64,000 bases of DNA from RGIG3009 sp964390295 (lineage in GTDB: Bacteria > Bacillota > Clostridia > Oscillospirales > Acutalibacteraceae), in contig CAYMHR010000004.1 in NCBI GenBank assembly GCA_964390295.1, positions 1-64,000 on the forward strand, in the 5' to 3' direction. A program made the translations under genes and the position numbers. The notes beneath the pieces were generated by a model. That model searched no databases, was not told the origin of the DNA, and was given only the letters and a program-made list of their open reading frames with translations. This document shows, piece after piece, positions 32,900 to 41,149 of this stretch. Position 1 is the stretch's first letter; every line of letters begins with the position of its first letter.

Positions 32900-33583
32900 A
32901 TGACTGATAAAAAGGCGGTCGCCGTGGCCATTGATGGGCCGTCCGGTGCCGGGAAAAGCACCATTGCCCGCATTTTGGCGGCGGAGCTGGGATTCGTATA
33001 CGTCGATACCGGTGCGCTGTATCGCACAATCGGCTTGGCAGTGTTGCGCCGCAATCTGGACCCGAACGACGAGCAACAGGTGGTGGGGCTCTTGCCCGAA
33101 CTCACCGTTTCGCTGGGGTATGTGGATGGCAGTCAGCGCGTTTTCTTAAACGGTGAGGACGTCAGCGGTTGTATTCGCTCACCGGAGGTGTCTATGGCGG
33201 CCTCCGCGGTGTCGGCGTTGCCGCCGGTGCGCCGGTTCTTGTTCGATTTACAGCAGGATACGGCGCGCCGTCAGAACGTCATCATGGATGGACGCGACAT
33301 CGGCACGGTCGTTCTTCCGTTTGCGGAGGTTAAGATTTTTCTGACGGCATCCGATGAAGATCGCGCGCGACGGCGGTTTGAGGAATTTCAAGCGAAAGGG
33401 ATTTCGACCAGCTATGAAGCGGTTCTGAAGGATATGAAGGAACGCGATTACAACGACTCGCACCGCGCCGCCGCTCCGTTGCGACCGGCCGAGGATGCCG
33501 TGCGGATCGATACCACCGGCAATACTTTGGAGCAGTCGGTAGAGCTGCTCAAGGCTCTGGTTTCAGAACGCTTAAAGGAGTGA
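32900..33583 (+). CDS. cmk: Cytidylate kinase
   Basis: A 227-residue kinase that phosphorylates CMP and dCMP. The P-loop is DGPSGAGKST, and the CMP-binding segments VDTGALYRTIGL and MDGRDIGTVVLPFAEVKIFLTAS are intact, as are the lid arginines in RARRRFEE. The order cmk-plsC-ispH-S1 is usual in Clostridia. A GAGGGG element precedes ATG 32900. Confidence 0.97.
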   Translation: MTDKKAVAVAIDGPSGAGKSTIARILAAELGFVYVDTGALYRTIGLAVLRRNLDPNDEQQVVGLLPELTVSLGYVDGSQRVFLNGEDVSGCIRSPEVSMAASAVSALPPVRRFLFDLQQDTARRQNVIMDGRDIGTVVLPFAEVKIFLTASDEDRARRRFEEFQAKGISTSYEAVLKDMKERDYNDSHRAAAPLRPAEDAVRIDTTGNTLEQSVELLKALVSERLKE

Positions 33584-33591
33584 CGGGCTGT

Positions 33592-34215
33592 ATGTGGCTT
33601 GGAAAAAGTATTCTTTGGCTGTTTGGCCCGCTGGTTCGATTGCTGGTTCGTGTGAAGGTGATCGGCTACGAAAATCTTCCGCCGGAGGGACAACCGCTGG
33701 TGCTGTGCTGTAACCACATTTCCAACTGGGACCCGGTGATGCTGCTGGTCGTTCAGCGTAAGCGCCCGATTTACTTTATGGCCAAGGCGGAGCTGTTCAA
33801 AAATCGGTTGTTCGCTTGGTTTATCGGTAAGCAATTCGGCGCGTTTGCCGTGCATCGCGGCACCGGCGATACCGGTGCGATTGAAACTGCGAAGCGCATT
33901 GTTTCCGAAGGAAAGATCATGGGAATATTCCCGGAGGGCACGCGCTCGCGCGACGGCAAGCTGTTGCGTGCCAAATCAGGCGCGGCGCTGATCGTGGCGC
34001 AAACCGGCGCGACGGTGCAACCGGTAGCGGTGGTGACACGAGGTCAACACGTGCGGCTGTTTCAGCGCACTTTGTTGGTTTACGGCAAGCCGTTGACACC
34101 GGCAGAACTGCATTTGGATGGTGACACGCCGGATATTCGTTACGCGACGCGCCGTTTGATGGAGGTCATCGGTGGCTTGATCGAGGAGCACCGCGCGGAG
34201 GTGGAACCGCAATGA
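33592..34215 (+). CDS. plsC: 1-acyl-sn-glycerol-3-phosphate acyltransferase
   Basis: A 207-residue membrane-bound enzyme that adds the second acyl chain to lysophosphatidic acid. The catalytic HX4D motif is NHISNWDPV, and the substrate site FPEGTRSRDGKL is complete. A short hydrophobic N-terminus (LGKSILWLFGPLVRLLV) anchors it. AAAGGAG (33574-33580) overlaps the end of cmk and supports ATG 33592 over GTG 33580. Its stop overlaps the start of ispH (ATGA at 34212). Confidence 0.95.
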   Translation: MWLGKSILWLFGPLVRLLVRVKVIGYENLPPEGQPLVLCCNHISNWDPVMLLVVQRKRPIYFMAKAELFKNRLFAWFIGKQFGAFAVHRGTGDTGAIETAKRIVSEGKIMGIFPEGTRSRDGKLLRAKSGAALIVAQTGATVQPVAVVTRGQHVRLFQRTLLVYGKPLTPAELHLDGDTPDIRYATRRLMEVIGGLIEEHRAEVEPQ

Positions 34216-36248
34216 CGATTCGCGTGGCGGAGTCGGCCGGCTTTTGCTTTGGCGTTAAGCGTGCGGTTGACGCGGTGTACGATCTGCTGGATCACGGAAA
34301 GCAGGTTTGCACGCTGGGCCCGATCATTCATAATCCCCAAATGGTGGAATCGTTATCGCAACGCGGCGTTCGTATCGTTTCCGACCCTACCGAGGTTCCG
34401 TCCGGGTCCACGTTGGTGATTCGGTCACACGGTGTCCCGGAGAACGTTTATCGTCTGTTGCAGGAGAGCAATGTGCCTTATCACGACGCTACGTGCCCGT
34501 TTGTCGCTAAAATACACCGCATCGTGGCGGAAGCGTCCGAGGCCGGACAGGTTGTGCTGATTGCCGGGGATGCCGCTCATCCCGAAGTGATGGGCATTCG
34601 CGGCCATTGTCACGGCACGTCCTACGTGTTTTCTTCGGAAGCGGAATTGGAAAAATTGATCGAGGAACAGCGCATTGCTCGCGATTTTCCGGTGATTTTG
34701 GTGGCACAAACCACCTTCCAAACAGATATTTGGAAAAAAAGTTACGAAATTGCAAAAAAACACTATACAAATCTTCGAATCTTTGATACAATATGTAGCG
34801 CAACCGCTTGTCGACAAGCAGAAGCGGTTGCCCTGTCACAGCAAAGTGATGTGATGGTGATTGTCGGTGGACGCCAAAGCTCCAACACCGCCAAGCTTCG
34901 CGACGTTTGCCAGCCCTTTTGCCGCACGATTTTGATCGAAACGGCAGACGAGCTGACGGCAGAGCAGCTGGCCGGTGCACAGACCGTCGGATTGACGGCA
35001 GGAGCTTCTACGCCGGCCGATATTATAAAGGAGGTACTTTCAACCATGTCCGAGATCGTAAACAACAGCGAAGTCCAAGAAAATGAGGTGGCTGTCGCCG
35101 CCGAGCCTGTCAAGTCTTTTGATGAAATGAGTTTTGAGGAGGCGCTAGAGGCTTCTCTTCAAAGTTTAACTACAGATGAAAGAGTGCACGGCATTGTTAT
35201 TGGCATTGCTCCCAACGAAGTCCAGGTCGAAGTGATCGGCCGCAAGCAGACCGGTTACATTCCGGTGGATGAGCTTTCCGCCGAGGGTGCAGACCCGGCT
35301 TCTTTGGTGAAGATCGGTGATGAGCTGGAGCTGCTTATCATGCGTACCAATGACCAGGAAGGCACCATCATGCTGTCCAAAAAGCGCGTCGATGCCAAGA
35401 AAGGCTGGGATACCATCGTGGCCGCCGGCGAAAGCGGCGAGGTCCTGACCGGTGTCGTTACCGACGTGATCAAGGGCGGTATGCTGGTTGTGTCGCACGG
35501 CGTTAAGGTGTTCGTTCCCGCTTCGCACGCGTCGCTGAACCGTATGGAGGATTTGACTCCTCTGCTGAAGACCGAGGTGCGCTTCAAGGTGCTGGAAACC
35601 AACCAGGCACGTCGTCGTGCGGTCGGTTCCGTTCGCAGTGTGGCTCGTGCCGAGCGTAAAGAGAAGGAAGCCGCTTTCTTCGAGCAGGCCGAAGTCGGTC
35701 AGAAGTATACCGGCACGGTGCGCTCGCTGACCTCTTACGGTGCTTTCGTTGACCTGGGTGGCGTTGACGGCATGATTCACGTGTCCGAGCTGTCCTGGAA
35801 GCGCATCAAGCATCCCTCCGAGGTCGTCAACGTTGGCGACGTCGTCGAGGTGTACATCCGCGATTTGGACGTGGAAAAGCGCAAGATTTCGCTGGGTTAT
35901 CGCCGCGCCGAGGACAATCCGTTCGTCGTCTTTACCGGAAAGTATGCCGAGGGTGACGTCGTTACCGCGAAAATCGTGGGCATGACTACCTTTGGCGCGT
36001 TTGCTCAGATCATGCCCGGCGTGGACGGCTTGATCCACATTTCTCAAATTGCCAACCGCCGCATCGAAAAGCCTCAGGACGTCCTGAAGGTGGGCGAAGA
36101 GGTTCAGGTGAAAATCACCGGCATCGACGTGGAAAACAAGCGTATCAGCCTGTCGATCCGTGCGTTGCTGGCCGACGAGCCGGTCGAAGAAGCGACTGCT
36201 TCCGCTGAAGAAGCTGTTGAAGAAGCCGTTGCCGAGGACGCAGAATAA
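34212..36248 (+). CDS. ispH: IspH-ribosomal S1 domain fusion
   Basis: A 678-residue fusion known from Clostridia. Residues 1-280 are HMBPP reductase, the last step of the MEP isoprenoid path; Cys12, Cys95 and Cys195 bind its Fe-S cluster, and SHGVPE, AAHPEVMGIRGHC and the QTTFQ motif line the active site. Residues about 325-650 carry four S1 RNA-binding repeats, best preserved in the third (YTGTVRSLTSYGAFVDLGGVDGMIHVSEL) and fourth, followed by an acidic tail. Such S1 parts stand in for a small ribosomal protein S1. A strong internal ribosome binding site and ATG at the junction (35046) could give a separate S1 protein. The ATG overlaps the plsC stop. Confidence 0.95.
   Translation: MTIRVAESAGFCFGVKRAVDAVYDLLDHGKQVCTLGPIIHNPQMVESLSQRGVRIVSDPTEVPSGSTLVIRSHGVPENVYRLLQESNVPYHDATCPFVAKIHRIVAEASEAGQVVLIAGDAAHPEVMGIRGHCHGTSYVFSSEAELEKLIEEQRIARDFPVILVAQTTFQTDIWKKSYEIAKKHYTNLRIFDTICSATACRQAEAVALSQQSDVMVIVGGRQSSNTAKLRDVCQPFCRTILIETADELTAEQLAGAQTVGLTAGASTPADIIKEVLSTMSEIVNNSEVQENEVAVAAEPVKSFDEMSFEEALEASLQSLTTDERVHGIVIGIAPNEVQVEVIGRKQTGYIPVDELSAEGADPASLVKIGDELELLIMRTNDQEGTIMLSKKRVDAKKGWDTIVAAGESGEVLTGVVTDVIKGGMLVVSHGVKVFVPASHASLNRMEDLTPLLKTEVRFKVLETNQARRRAVGSVRSVARAERKEKEAAFFEQAEVGQKYTGTVRSLTSYGAFVDLGGVDGMIHVSELSWKRIKHPSEVVNVGDVVEVYIRDLDVEKRKISLGYRRAEDNPFVVFTGKYAEGDVVTAKIVGMTTFGAFAQIMPGVDGLIHISQIANRRIEKPQDVLKVGEEVQVKITGIDVENKRISLSIRALLADEPVEEATASAEEAVEEAVAEDAE
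35027..35048 (+). promoter_or_regulatory. Internal ribosome binding site and start within ispH-S1
   Basis: AAAGGAGGT (35027-35035), a full match to the anti-Shine-Dalgarno sequence, lies about 11 bases before an in-frame ATG at 35046 (Met279). This is exactly the junction of the IspH and S1 parts. Confidence 0.55.
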
Positions 36249-36258
36249 GAACGTATCG

Positions 36259-36284
36259 CAGGGAAACGGGTGACCGTTTCCCTG
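36259..36284 (+). terminator. GNRA-capped hairpin before rpiB
   Basis: An 11 bp stem (36259-36269 with 36274-36284) with a GTGA loop is followed by GTACTTTT. The T-tract is weak, so it may attenuate rather than end transcription into rpiB, or protect the mRNA end. Confidence 0.5.
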
Positions 36285-36305
36285 TACTTTTCAGGAGGGA
36301 AAATG

Positions 36306-36755
36306 ATGATTGCGATTGCTTGTGATCACGCCGGTCCGGCGTTGAAGGAAGAAATCAAAGCCATGCTGACGGAGATGGGGGAAACGGTTAAGGATTTCGG
36401 TACCAACACCGGAGACAGCGTGGATTATCCCGTCTATGCCGCGCGTGCCGCCCGTACCGTGGCATCGGGTGAGTGCGAAAAGGGAATTGTGATTTGCGGT
36501 ACCGGTATTGGTATCAGCATGGCAGCGAACAAGGTGAAGGGCGTGCGCTGTGCGCTGTGCAGTGAGCCGCTGTCCGCCAAGTTGACCCGTATGCACAACG
36601 ATGCCAATATGGTGGCTGTTGGTGCCCGTGTGACCGGTCCGGAGCTGGCCAAGGAGATCGTCCGCGTGTTTTTAACAACACCGTTTGAGGGCGGTCGTCA
36701 TCAGCGCCGCGTTGATATGCTGACTGCTTTGGAAAACGGACAGGAGCTGGAGTGA
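36306..36755 (+). CDS. rpiB: Ribose 5-phosphate isomerase B
   Basis: A 149-residue RpiB/LacAB-type isomerase that interconverts ribose 5-phosphate and ribulose 5-phosphate. MIAIACDHAGPALKEEI is the typical start; the catalytic Cys lies in GIVICGTGIGISMAANK, and RMHNDANMVAVGAR is conserved. AGGAGG at 36293-36298 is seven bases from ATG 36306; ATG 36303 is a close alternative. Confidence 0.95.
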   Translation: MIAIACDHAGPALKEEIKAMLTEMGETVKDFGTNTGDSVDYPVYAARAARTVASGECEKGIVICGTGIGISMAANKVKGVRCALCSEPLSAKLTRMHNDANMVAVGARVTGPELAKEIVRVFLTTPFEGGRHQRRVDMLTALENGQELE

Positions 36756-36756
36756 T

Positions 36757-37410
36757 ATGTCACAACAAACCGAACGGATCGCTGCCGTAGCCGAGGCGTT
36801 GCGCCGCAATAACGTGGATGCTTTTTGCCTGGAACGCGCCGACGAAGTGGTTCCGCTGATCCAAACGTTGATCCGGCCGGGAGACGTTGTCGCCATCGGT
36901 GGGTCGCGTTCACTGGAGGAATGTGACGTTTTGCCGTTGTTGCGAAGCGGCGAATATCGGTTTCTGGACCGCAATCAGCCGGGCATTTCTCCGGAGCAGA
37001 TACGGGAAATCTTTCTGCAAAGCTTTAGTGCCGACGTGTATTTGTGTTCTGCCAATGCCGTTACCGAGCTTGGTGAGATTTATTGCGTAGACGGCAACGG
37101 AAACCGCATCGCGGCTCTGTGCTACGGCCCCGATTCGGTCATCATGGTGGTCGGCTGTAATAAGCTGGTCTCCGATTTGGAGGAGGCACAGCGTCGCGTG
37201 AAAACGGTCGCTGCACCGTTGAATGCACAGCGCTTGCAGCGAGCCACGCCGTGCGCGGCTACCGGAACCTGTTTCGGCACCGATCAGCGTTTTTGCTCCG
37301 ACGGCTGTGCTGCCGGGGAGCGGATTTGCTGTTCATACTTAACGTTGGGGTATCAACGGACGCCGGGACGAATCAAAGTGATCCTGGTTGCAGAGCCGCT
37401 CGGATTTTGA
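36757..37410 (+). CDS. LUD domain protein (LutC/YkgG-like)
   Basis: A 217-residue protein of the LUD fold (DUF162), named for lactate utilization. VVAIGGSRSLEECDVLPLL, FLQSFSADVYLCSANAVTELGEI and VDGNGNRIAALCYGPDSVIMVVGCNKLV are the family core. The C-terminal part has several cysteines (CAATGTCFGTDQRFCSDGC) that may bind a metal. LutA and LutB are absent, so a complete lactate oxidase complex is not encoded here. The ATG directly follows rpiB (one base gap). Confidence 0.88.
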   Translation: MSQQTERIAAVAEALRRNNVDAFCLERADEVVPLIQTLIRPGDVVAIGGSRSLEECDVLPLLRSGEYRFLDRNQPGISPEQIREIFLQSFSADVYLCSANAVTELGEIYCVDGNGNRIAALCYGPDSVIMVVGCNKLVSDLEEAQRRVKTVAAPLNAQRLQRATPCAATGTCFGTDQRFCSDGCAAGERICCSYLTLGYQRTPGRIKVILVAEPLGF

Positions 37411-37420
37411 AAATAAAAAA

Positions 37421-37461
37421 ACGCCGACGTCGTGTTTGTCATAACGACGTCGGCGTTTTTT
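37421..37461 (+). terminator. Terminator after the LUD gene
   Basis: A perfect 13 bp stem (37421-37433 with 37444-37456) is followed by TTTTTT. It ends the long run from the RpiR gene. Confidence 0.93.
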
Positions 37462-37557
37462 CGTTTTGGAAAACCTTTCTCGTTTAGTTCGTTCGGAACC
37501 ACTCATACTAGATATAGTGGTTTCTCTGAAAAAAATACTCGATTTTTTAGAAAATGT

Positions 37558-37585
37558 TTGATTTTTCTGAAATATGTGATATACT
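37558..37585 (+). promoter_or_regulatory. Promoter of murA
   Basis: TTGATT (37558-37563) and TATACT (37580-37585) are 16 bp apart. The leader of about 85 bases contains a small GC hairpin near 37604-37620 followed by TTTT. Confidence 0.6.
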
Positions 37586-37675
37586 GAAATACGGAAAGCG
37601 TTAGGGGGCTTTTGCACCCTTTTACATGACCATCCTACACAGCAGAGACCATCAAGCTTGCGGGGAGTGGGTATT

Positions 37676-38962
37676 TTGGAAAAATACATTATCAGCGGCG
37701 GTCATCGTCTGACAGGCACTGTCGACATCAGCGGCGCTAAGAATGCCGTTGTGGCTATTTTGCCGGCGACGGTTTTGGCAAACGGCGTGTGCCGGCTGGA
37801 AAATATACCGTGTATTGCCGACGTGGAAACGGCACTGGAAATTTTGGATGCCTTGGGGGCGCAGGTGCGTCGTCTGGATCGTCACACCGTGGAAATCGAT
37901 TCGCGTACCATCGTTTCGCAAACCGTGCCTCACGATTTGGCGAAAAAAATGCGTGCATCGTATTACTTCATCGGGGCACTGCTCGGTCGTTTCGGCAGGG
38001 CCAGTGTTCCCATGCCGGGCGGTTGCTATTTCGGCGTTCGCCCGATCGATCAGCATCTCAAGGGCTTTACCTCGTTAGGTGCCCAAGTGTTGCCTATGGA
38101 AAACGGCATGATCTCTGCTCGCGTGGACAAGCTGGTCGGCAATTCGGTGTATCTGGACATGGTGTCTGTTGGTGCCACCGTGAACATTATGCTGGCGGCC
38201 GTGCGCGCAGACGGCGTTACCGTGATTGAAAATGCCGCCAAGGAGCCGCATATCGTCGATTTGGCGAACTTCCTGAACTCCATGGGTGCCGATGTTCGCG
38301 GTGCCGGTACCGACGTGATTAAGGTGCGGGGCGTACCGCGTCTGTATGGTACGACGTACTCCATCATTCCCGACCAAATTGAAGCCGGCACGTACATGGC
38401 GGCCGCAGTGGCGACGGGCGGTGACGTGATCGTTCGCAACGTGATCCCCAAGCACTTGGAATCCATCACGGCCAAGCTTCAGGAAATGGGTGCGGATATT
38501 GAAGAATTTGACGAAGAAATTCGCGTTTCGGCTTCGGGAAAAATGAGCCATTGCAACGTGAAAACGATGCCGCATCCCGGCTTCCCGACCGATATGCAGC
38601 CGAAAATTGCCGTGTTGCTTTCCATGGCGGAGGGTACCAGCATTATTAACGAGGGCGTTTGGGAAAATCGCTTCCGTTACGTGGATGAGCTGCGGCGTAT
38701 GGGTGCCGATATTCAGGTGGACGGCAAGCTGGCGGTTATTCAGGGCGTTCCTGCTTTAACGGCGGCTCCTGTCAAGGCAATGGACTTGCGCGCCGGTGCC
38801 GCCATGGTGATTGCGGCTATGGCCGCCAAGGGCGTCACGGAAATTGAGGACATCCAATATATCGAGCGCGGCTACGAGGATTTGGTGGAAAAATTGCGCG
38901 GCTTGGGCGCGGATATTCAGCGCGTTACCGTGGAGGATTCAGCTTTCCAGTCGGCACAATAA
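37676..38962 (+). CDS. murA: UDP-N-acetylglucosamine 1-carboxyvinyltransferase
   Basis: A 428-residue enzyme for the first committed step of peptidoglycan synthesis, moving enolpyruvate from PEP to UDP-GlcNAc. The Lys-Asn pair is in ISGAKNAVVAIL, and the fosfomycin-sensitive catalytic Cys is retained in MPGGCYFGVRPIDQHLKGF. IIPDQIEAGTYMAAA and the R/GFPTDMQPK segments are typical; the sequence is closer to the MurA2/MurZ type by eye. The start is TTG 37676 (MEKYIISGG), eight bases after GGGGAG at 37662-37667; an in-frame GTG at 37667 overlaps that site. Confidence 0.94.
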   Translation: MEKYIISGGHRLTGTVDISGAKNAVVAILPATVLANGVCRLENIPCIADVETALEILDALGAQVRRLDRHTVEIDSRTIVSQTVPHDLAKKMRASYYFIGALLGRFGRASVPMPGGCYFGVRPIDQHLKGFTSLGAQVLPMENGMISARVDKLVGNSVYLDMVSVGATVNIMLAAVRADGVTVIENAAKEPHIVDLANFLNSMGADVRGAGTDVIKVRGVPRLYGTTYSIIPDQIEAGTYMAAAVATGGDVIVRNVIPKHLESITAKLQEMGADIEEFDEEIRVSASGKMSHCNVKTMPHPGFPTDMQPKIAVLLSMAEGTSIINEGVWENRFRYVDELRRMGADIQVDGKLAVIQGVPALTAAPVKAMDLRAGAAMVIAAMAAKGVTEIEDIQYIERGYEDLVEKLRGLGADIQRVTVEDSAFQSAQ

Positions 38963-38972
38963 CAGGCGTTAG

Positions 38973-39005
38973 CGGCGCACACCGGCCGGTGTGCGCCGTT
39001 TTTTT
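38973..39005 (+). terminator. Terminator after murA
   Basis: A perfect 13 bp inverted repeat (38973-38985 with 38986-38998) is followed by TTTTTTT. The next gene begins 16 bases later with no clear promoter, so it may be only partial. Confidence 0.8.
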
Positions 39006-39020
39006 AGAAAGGAACCGAGC

Positions 39021-39809
39021 ATGGCACGTTTTTGCCCGTTGTTCAGCGGAAGCAGTGGAAACTGTATATATGTAGGCAATTCGACCGAAGGCTTGTTGGT
39101 GGATGCCGGTGTGAGCGCTCGGCGCATGGAGCGTGCGTTATGGGAACACGAGATTGATCCCGGCACGATCCGCGCGGTACTGGTGACGCACGAGCACGCC
39201 GATCATATTACCGGGTTGCGTGTGTTTACCAAAAAATACCGGATTCCGGTGTATGCTACGCCGGGCACCTGCGCCGCCTTGCGAGAAAAAAACGCTTTGG
39301 AAGCGAGTACGTTGTGCTTGCCGTTGGATAAGCCTTTGGAGCTTGGTGGTTTTACCGTTACGGCGTTTCCTACGTCGCACGATTGTCGGGAAAGCTGTGG
39401 GTATCGAATCACCTTGCCGGATGAGCGCTGTGTGGGAATTGCCACCGATATGGGGATTATGACGGAAACGGTGCGAAAGCATTTGCAGGGCTGTGATTTA
39501 ATCCATATCGAATCCAATCACGACGTACGAATGTTGGAAAACGGGCCATATCCTTATCCGCTCAAGCGGCGCATTTTGTCTTCTGCCGGACATTTGTCCA
39601 ATGCGGCGTGTGCGCGGGAGCTTCCGGAGCTGGTCCGTCGGGGAACGACGCGCATTTTTCTGGGTCATATCAGCCGCGAAAACAATTTGCCGGAGCTGGC
39701 GTATACGACGGCACAGAGCGAGCTGGCGGCATGTGGCTTTGTGGAAAACAGAGATTACGTGTTGTGCGTTGCTGAGCCGGAATGTCATCGACCGTATACG
39801 GTGTTTTAA
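39021..39809 (+). CDS. MBL-fold hydrolase, YycJ/WalJ-like
   Basis: A 262-residue metallo-beta-lactamase-fold protein with the metal motif THEHADHITGL and later His/Asp ligands in IATDMG and GHISRENN. FSGSSGNCIYVGN near the start and ESNHDVRMLENGPYPYPLKRRI mark the YycJ group, linked in Firmicutes to DNA repair/cell cycle coordination and often encoded near rlmH, as here. AGAAAGGAA precedes ATG 39021. Confidence 0.9.
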   Translation: MARFCPLFSGSSGNCIYVGNSTEGLLVDAGVSARRMERALWEHEIDPGTIRAVLVTHEHADHITGLRVFTKKYRIPVYATPGTCAALREKNALEASTLCLPLDKPLELGGFTVTAFPTSHDCRESCGYRITLPDERCVGIATDMGIMTETVRKHLQGCDLIHIESNHDVRMLENGPYPYPLKRRILSSAGHLSNAACARELPELVRRGTTRIFLGHISRENNLPELAYTTAQSELAACGFVENRDYVLCVAEPECHRPYTVF

Positions 39810-39821
39810 GGAGTCAAAGCG

Positions 39822-40304
39822 ATGCTGACTGTAACGATTGCTTGTGTGGGCAAGCTGAAGGAGTCGTATTGGCGTGAGGCTTGTGCCGAATATCAGAAGC
39901 GTCTGTCCGCCTTTTGTAAATTGCAGATTATCGAGGTGGCGGAGGAACGCTTGCCGGACGAGCCGTCCGCGGCGCAAATCACTGCGACGATTCAGGAAGA
40001 AGGGCGACGGCTCCTATCCCGTATTCCCGACGGTGCCGTGAAAATTGCCTTGTGCATCGAGGGAAAGGAAATGCCTTCGGAGTCGTTGGCGCATTGCCTG
40101 TCGCAATGGGCGGTAGAGGGCGTGAGCCACGTCGCCTTTGTGATTGGTGGGTCCTACGGTTTATCGGATGCCGTCAAGCGCGAGGCACGATTGCGGTTGT
40201 CCTTTTCACCGATGACCTTTCCGCATCAGTTGGCGCGGATTTTGACGTTGGAGCAGGTCTATCGGGCGTTTCACATTGCTTCCGGGGGAAAATATCATAA
40301 ATAA
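39822..40304 (+). CDS. rlmH: 23S rRNA pseudouridine-1915 N3-methyltransferase
   Basis: A 160-residue SPOUT methyltransferase that methylates Psi1915 in helix 69 of 23S rRNA. VGKLKESYWREACAEYQKRL at the start and the knot sequence FVIGGSYGLSDAV with MTFPHQLARILTLEQVYRAF and GGKYHK at the end are diagnostic. It lies 12 bases after the YycJ-like gene. Confidence 0.97.
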   Translation: MLTVTIACVGKLKESYWREACAEYQKRLSAFCKLQIIEVAEERLPDEPSAAQITATIQEEGRRLLSRIPDGAVKIALCIEGKEMPSESLAHCLSQWAVEGVSHVAFVIGGSYGLSDAVKREARLRLSFSPMTFPHQLARILTLEQVYRAFHIASGGKYHK

Positions 40305-40387
40305 GTTTCTTTTCGTTCATAGCACGTTCATGCTTCTACGGTATACTGAAACCGTCGAATACGGAAAGAAAAAGTGAGGAACTTACT

Positions 40388-40831
40388 ATGAATGTAGCAT
40401 ATTTTTTAACGCCGCGCAGTGAGGTTGGTTGCGTTTGCGACGACTATACGTTGCGCCAGGGATTGGAAAAGTTGCGGCGTTCTGGCTATACGGCACTGCC
40501 GGTGGTTACGCGGGAAAACAAATATATCGGCACCGTGAGCGAGGGAGACTTTCTTTGGTATCTGGTGAACGACGGAGAACTGACGACGACGTCGATGCGT
40601 TCGCTGGAGCGTGTGACCGTGCGTGACGTGCTTCGTTTCGACCGTAATCCGCCCGTGCGGATTACCGCCGATATTCACGAGCTGGTTGGTCGGGCCATGA
40701 ATCAAAATTTTATCCCGGTCGTGGATGATCTCGGTTCGTTTATCGGCATTGTTACACGAAAGGATATTATTAAGCATTTTGCCGGAGAGACTGCCGGGGA
40801 GCCTTCGGCGTGTGAGGATCGGGTGTCATAA
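40388..40831 (+). CDS. CBS domain protein
   Basis: A 147-residue protein made of two CBS motifs (about 10-62 and 76-135; SGYTALPVVTRENKYIGTVSEGDFLW and NFIPVVDDLGSFIGIVTRKDII). Such Bateman modules bind adenine nucleotides, including c-di-AMP in Firmicutes CbpA/CbpB/DarB. The ligand and partner are unknown here. GTGAGGAA precedes the ATG. A TATACT at 40342-40347 could be a -10 box, but no good -35 box is seen. Confidence 0.88.
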   Translation: MNVAYFLTPRSEVGCVCDDYTLRQGLEKLRRSGYTALPVVTRENKYIGTVSEGDFLWYLVNDGELTTTSMRSLERVTVRDVLRFDRNPPVRITADIHELVGRAMNQNFIPVVDDLGSFIGIVTRKDIIKHFAGETAGEPSACEDRVS

Positions 40832-40849
40832 CCAACGGGAGGGGTATTT

Positions 40850-41149
40850 ATGGGACGAAATCGCGTAAAAATGACGATTGCCGGAACGGAATATACCGTG
40901 GTTTCCGAGGAACCGGCGTTGTATATGTTGCAGGTGGGGTGCGACTTGGATGCCGACCTGCGTGAAATGATGAAAAATAATCCCAGCATGACGGTGGCGA
41001 CGGCGGCTGTGCTAACGGCCATCAACGATCGCGATCGTTTGAATAAGGCGGAGGAAACGTCGGATCACCTCCGCGATCAGTTACGCGAATATTTGGAAGA
41101 AAACAAAGCGTTGCGCGCCGAATTGGAGCGGTTGCGTCATCGTGGGTAA
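40850..41149 (+). CDS. zapA: Cell division protein ZapA
   Basis: A 99-residue FtsZ-binding protein that bundles FtsZ filaments at the division site. RVKMTIAGTEYTVVSEEP is the globular N-terminal part; residues about 45-99 form a continuous helix with a heptad pattern (coiled coil). AVLTAINDRDRLNKAEE is typical. It overlaps the U32 gene that follows. Confidence 0.88.
   Translation: MGRNRVKMTIAGTEYTVVSEEPALYMLQVGCDLDADLREMMKNNPSMTVATAAVLTAINDRDRLNKAEETSDHLRDQLREYLEENKALRAELERLRHRG

Noticed and set aside
40305..40387. A promoter for the CBS gene based on TATACT at 40342-40347.
   Set aside because: No acceptable -35 box lies 16-18 bp upstream; it is mentioned only in the gene entry.
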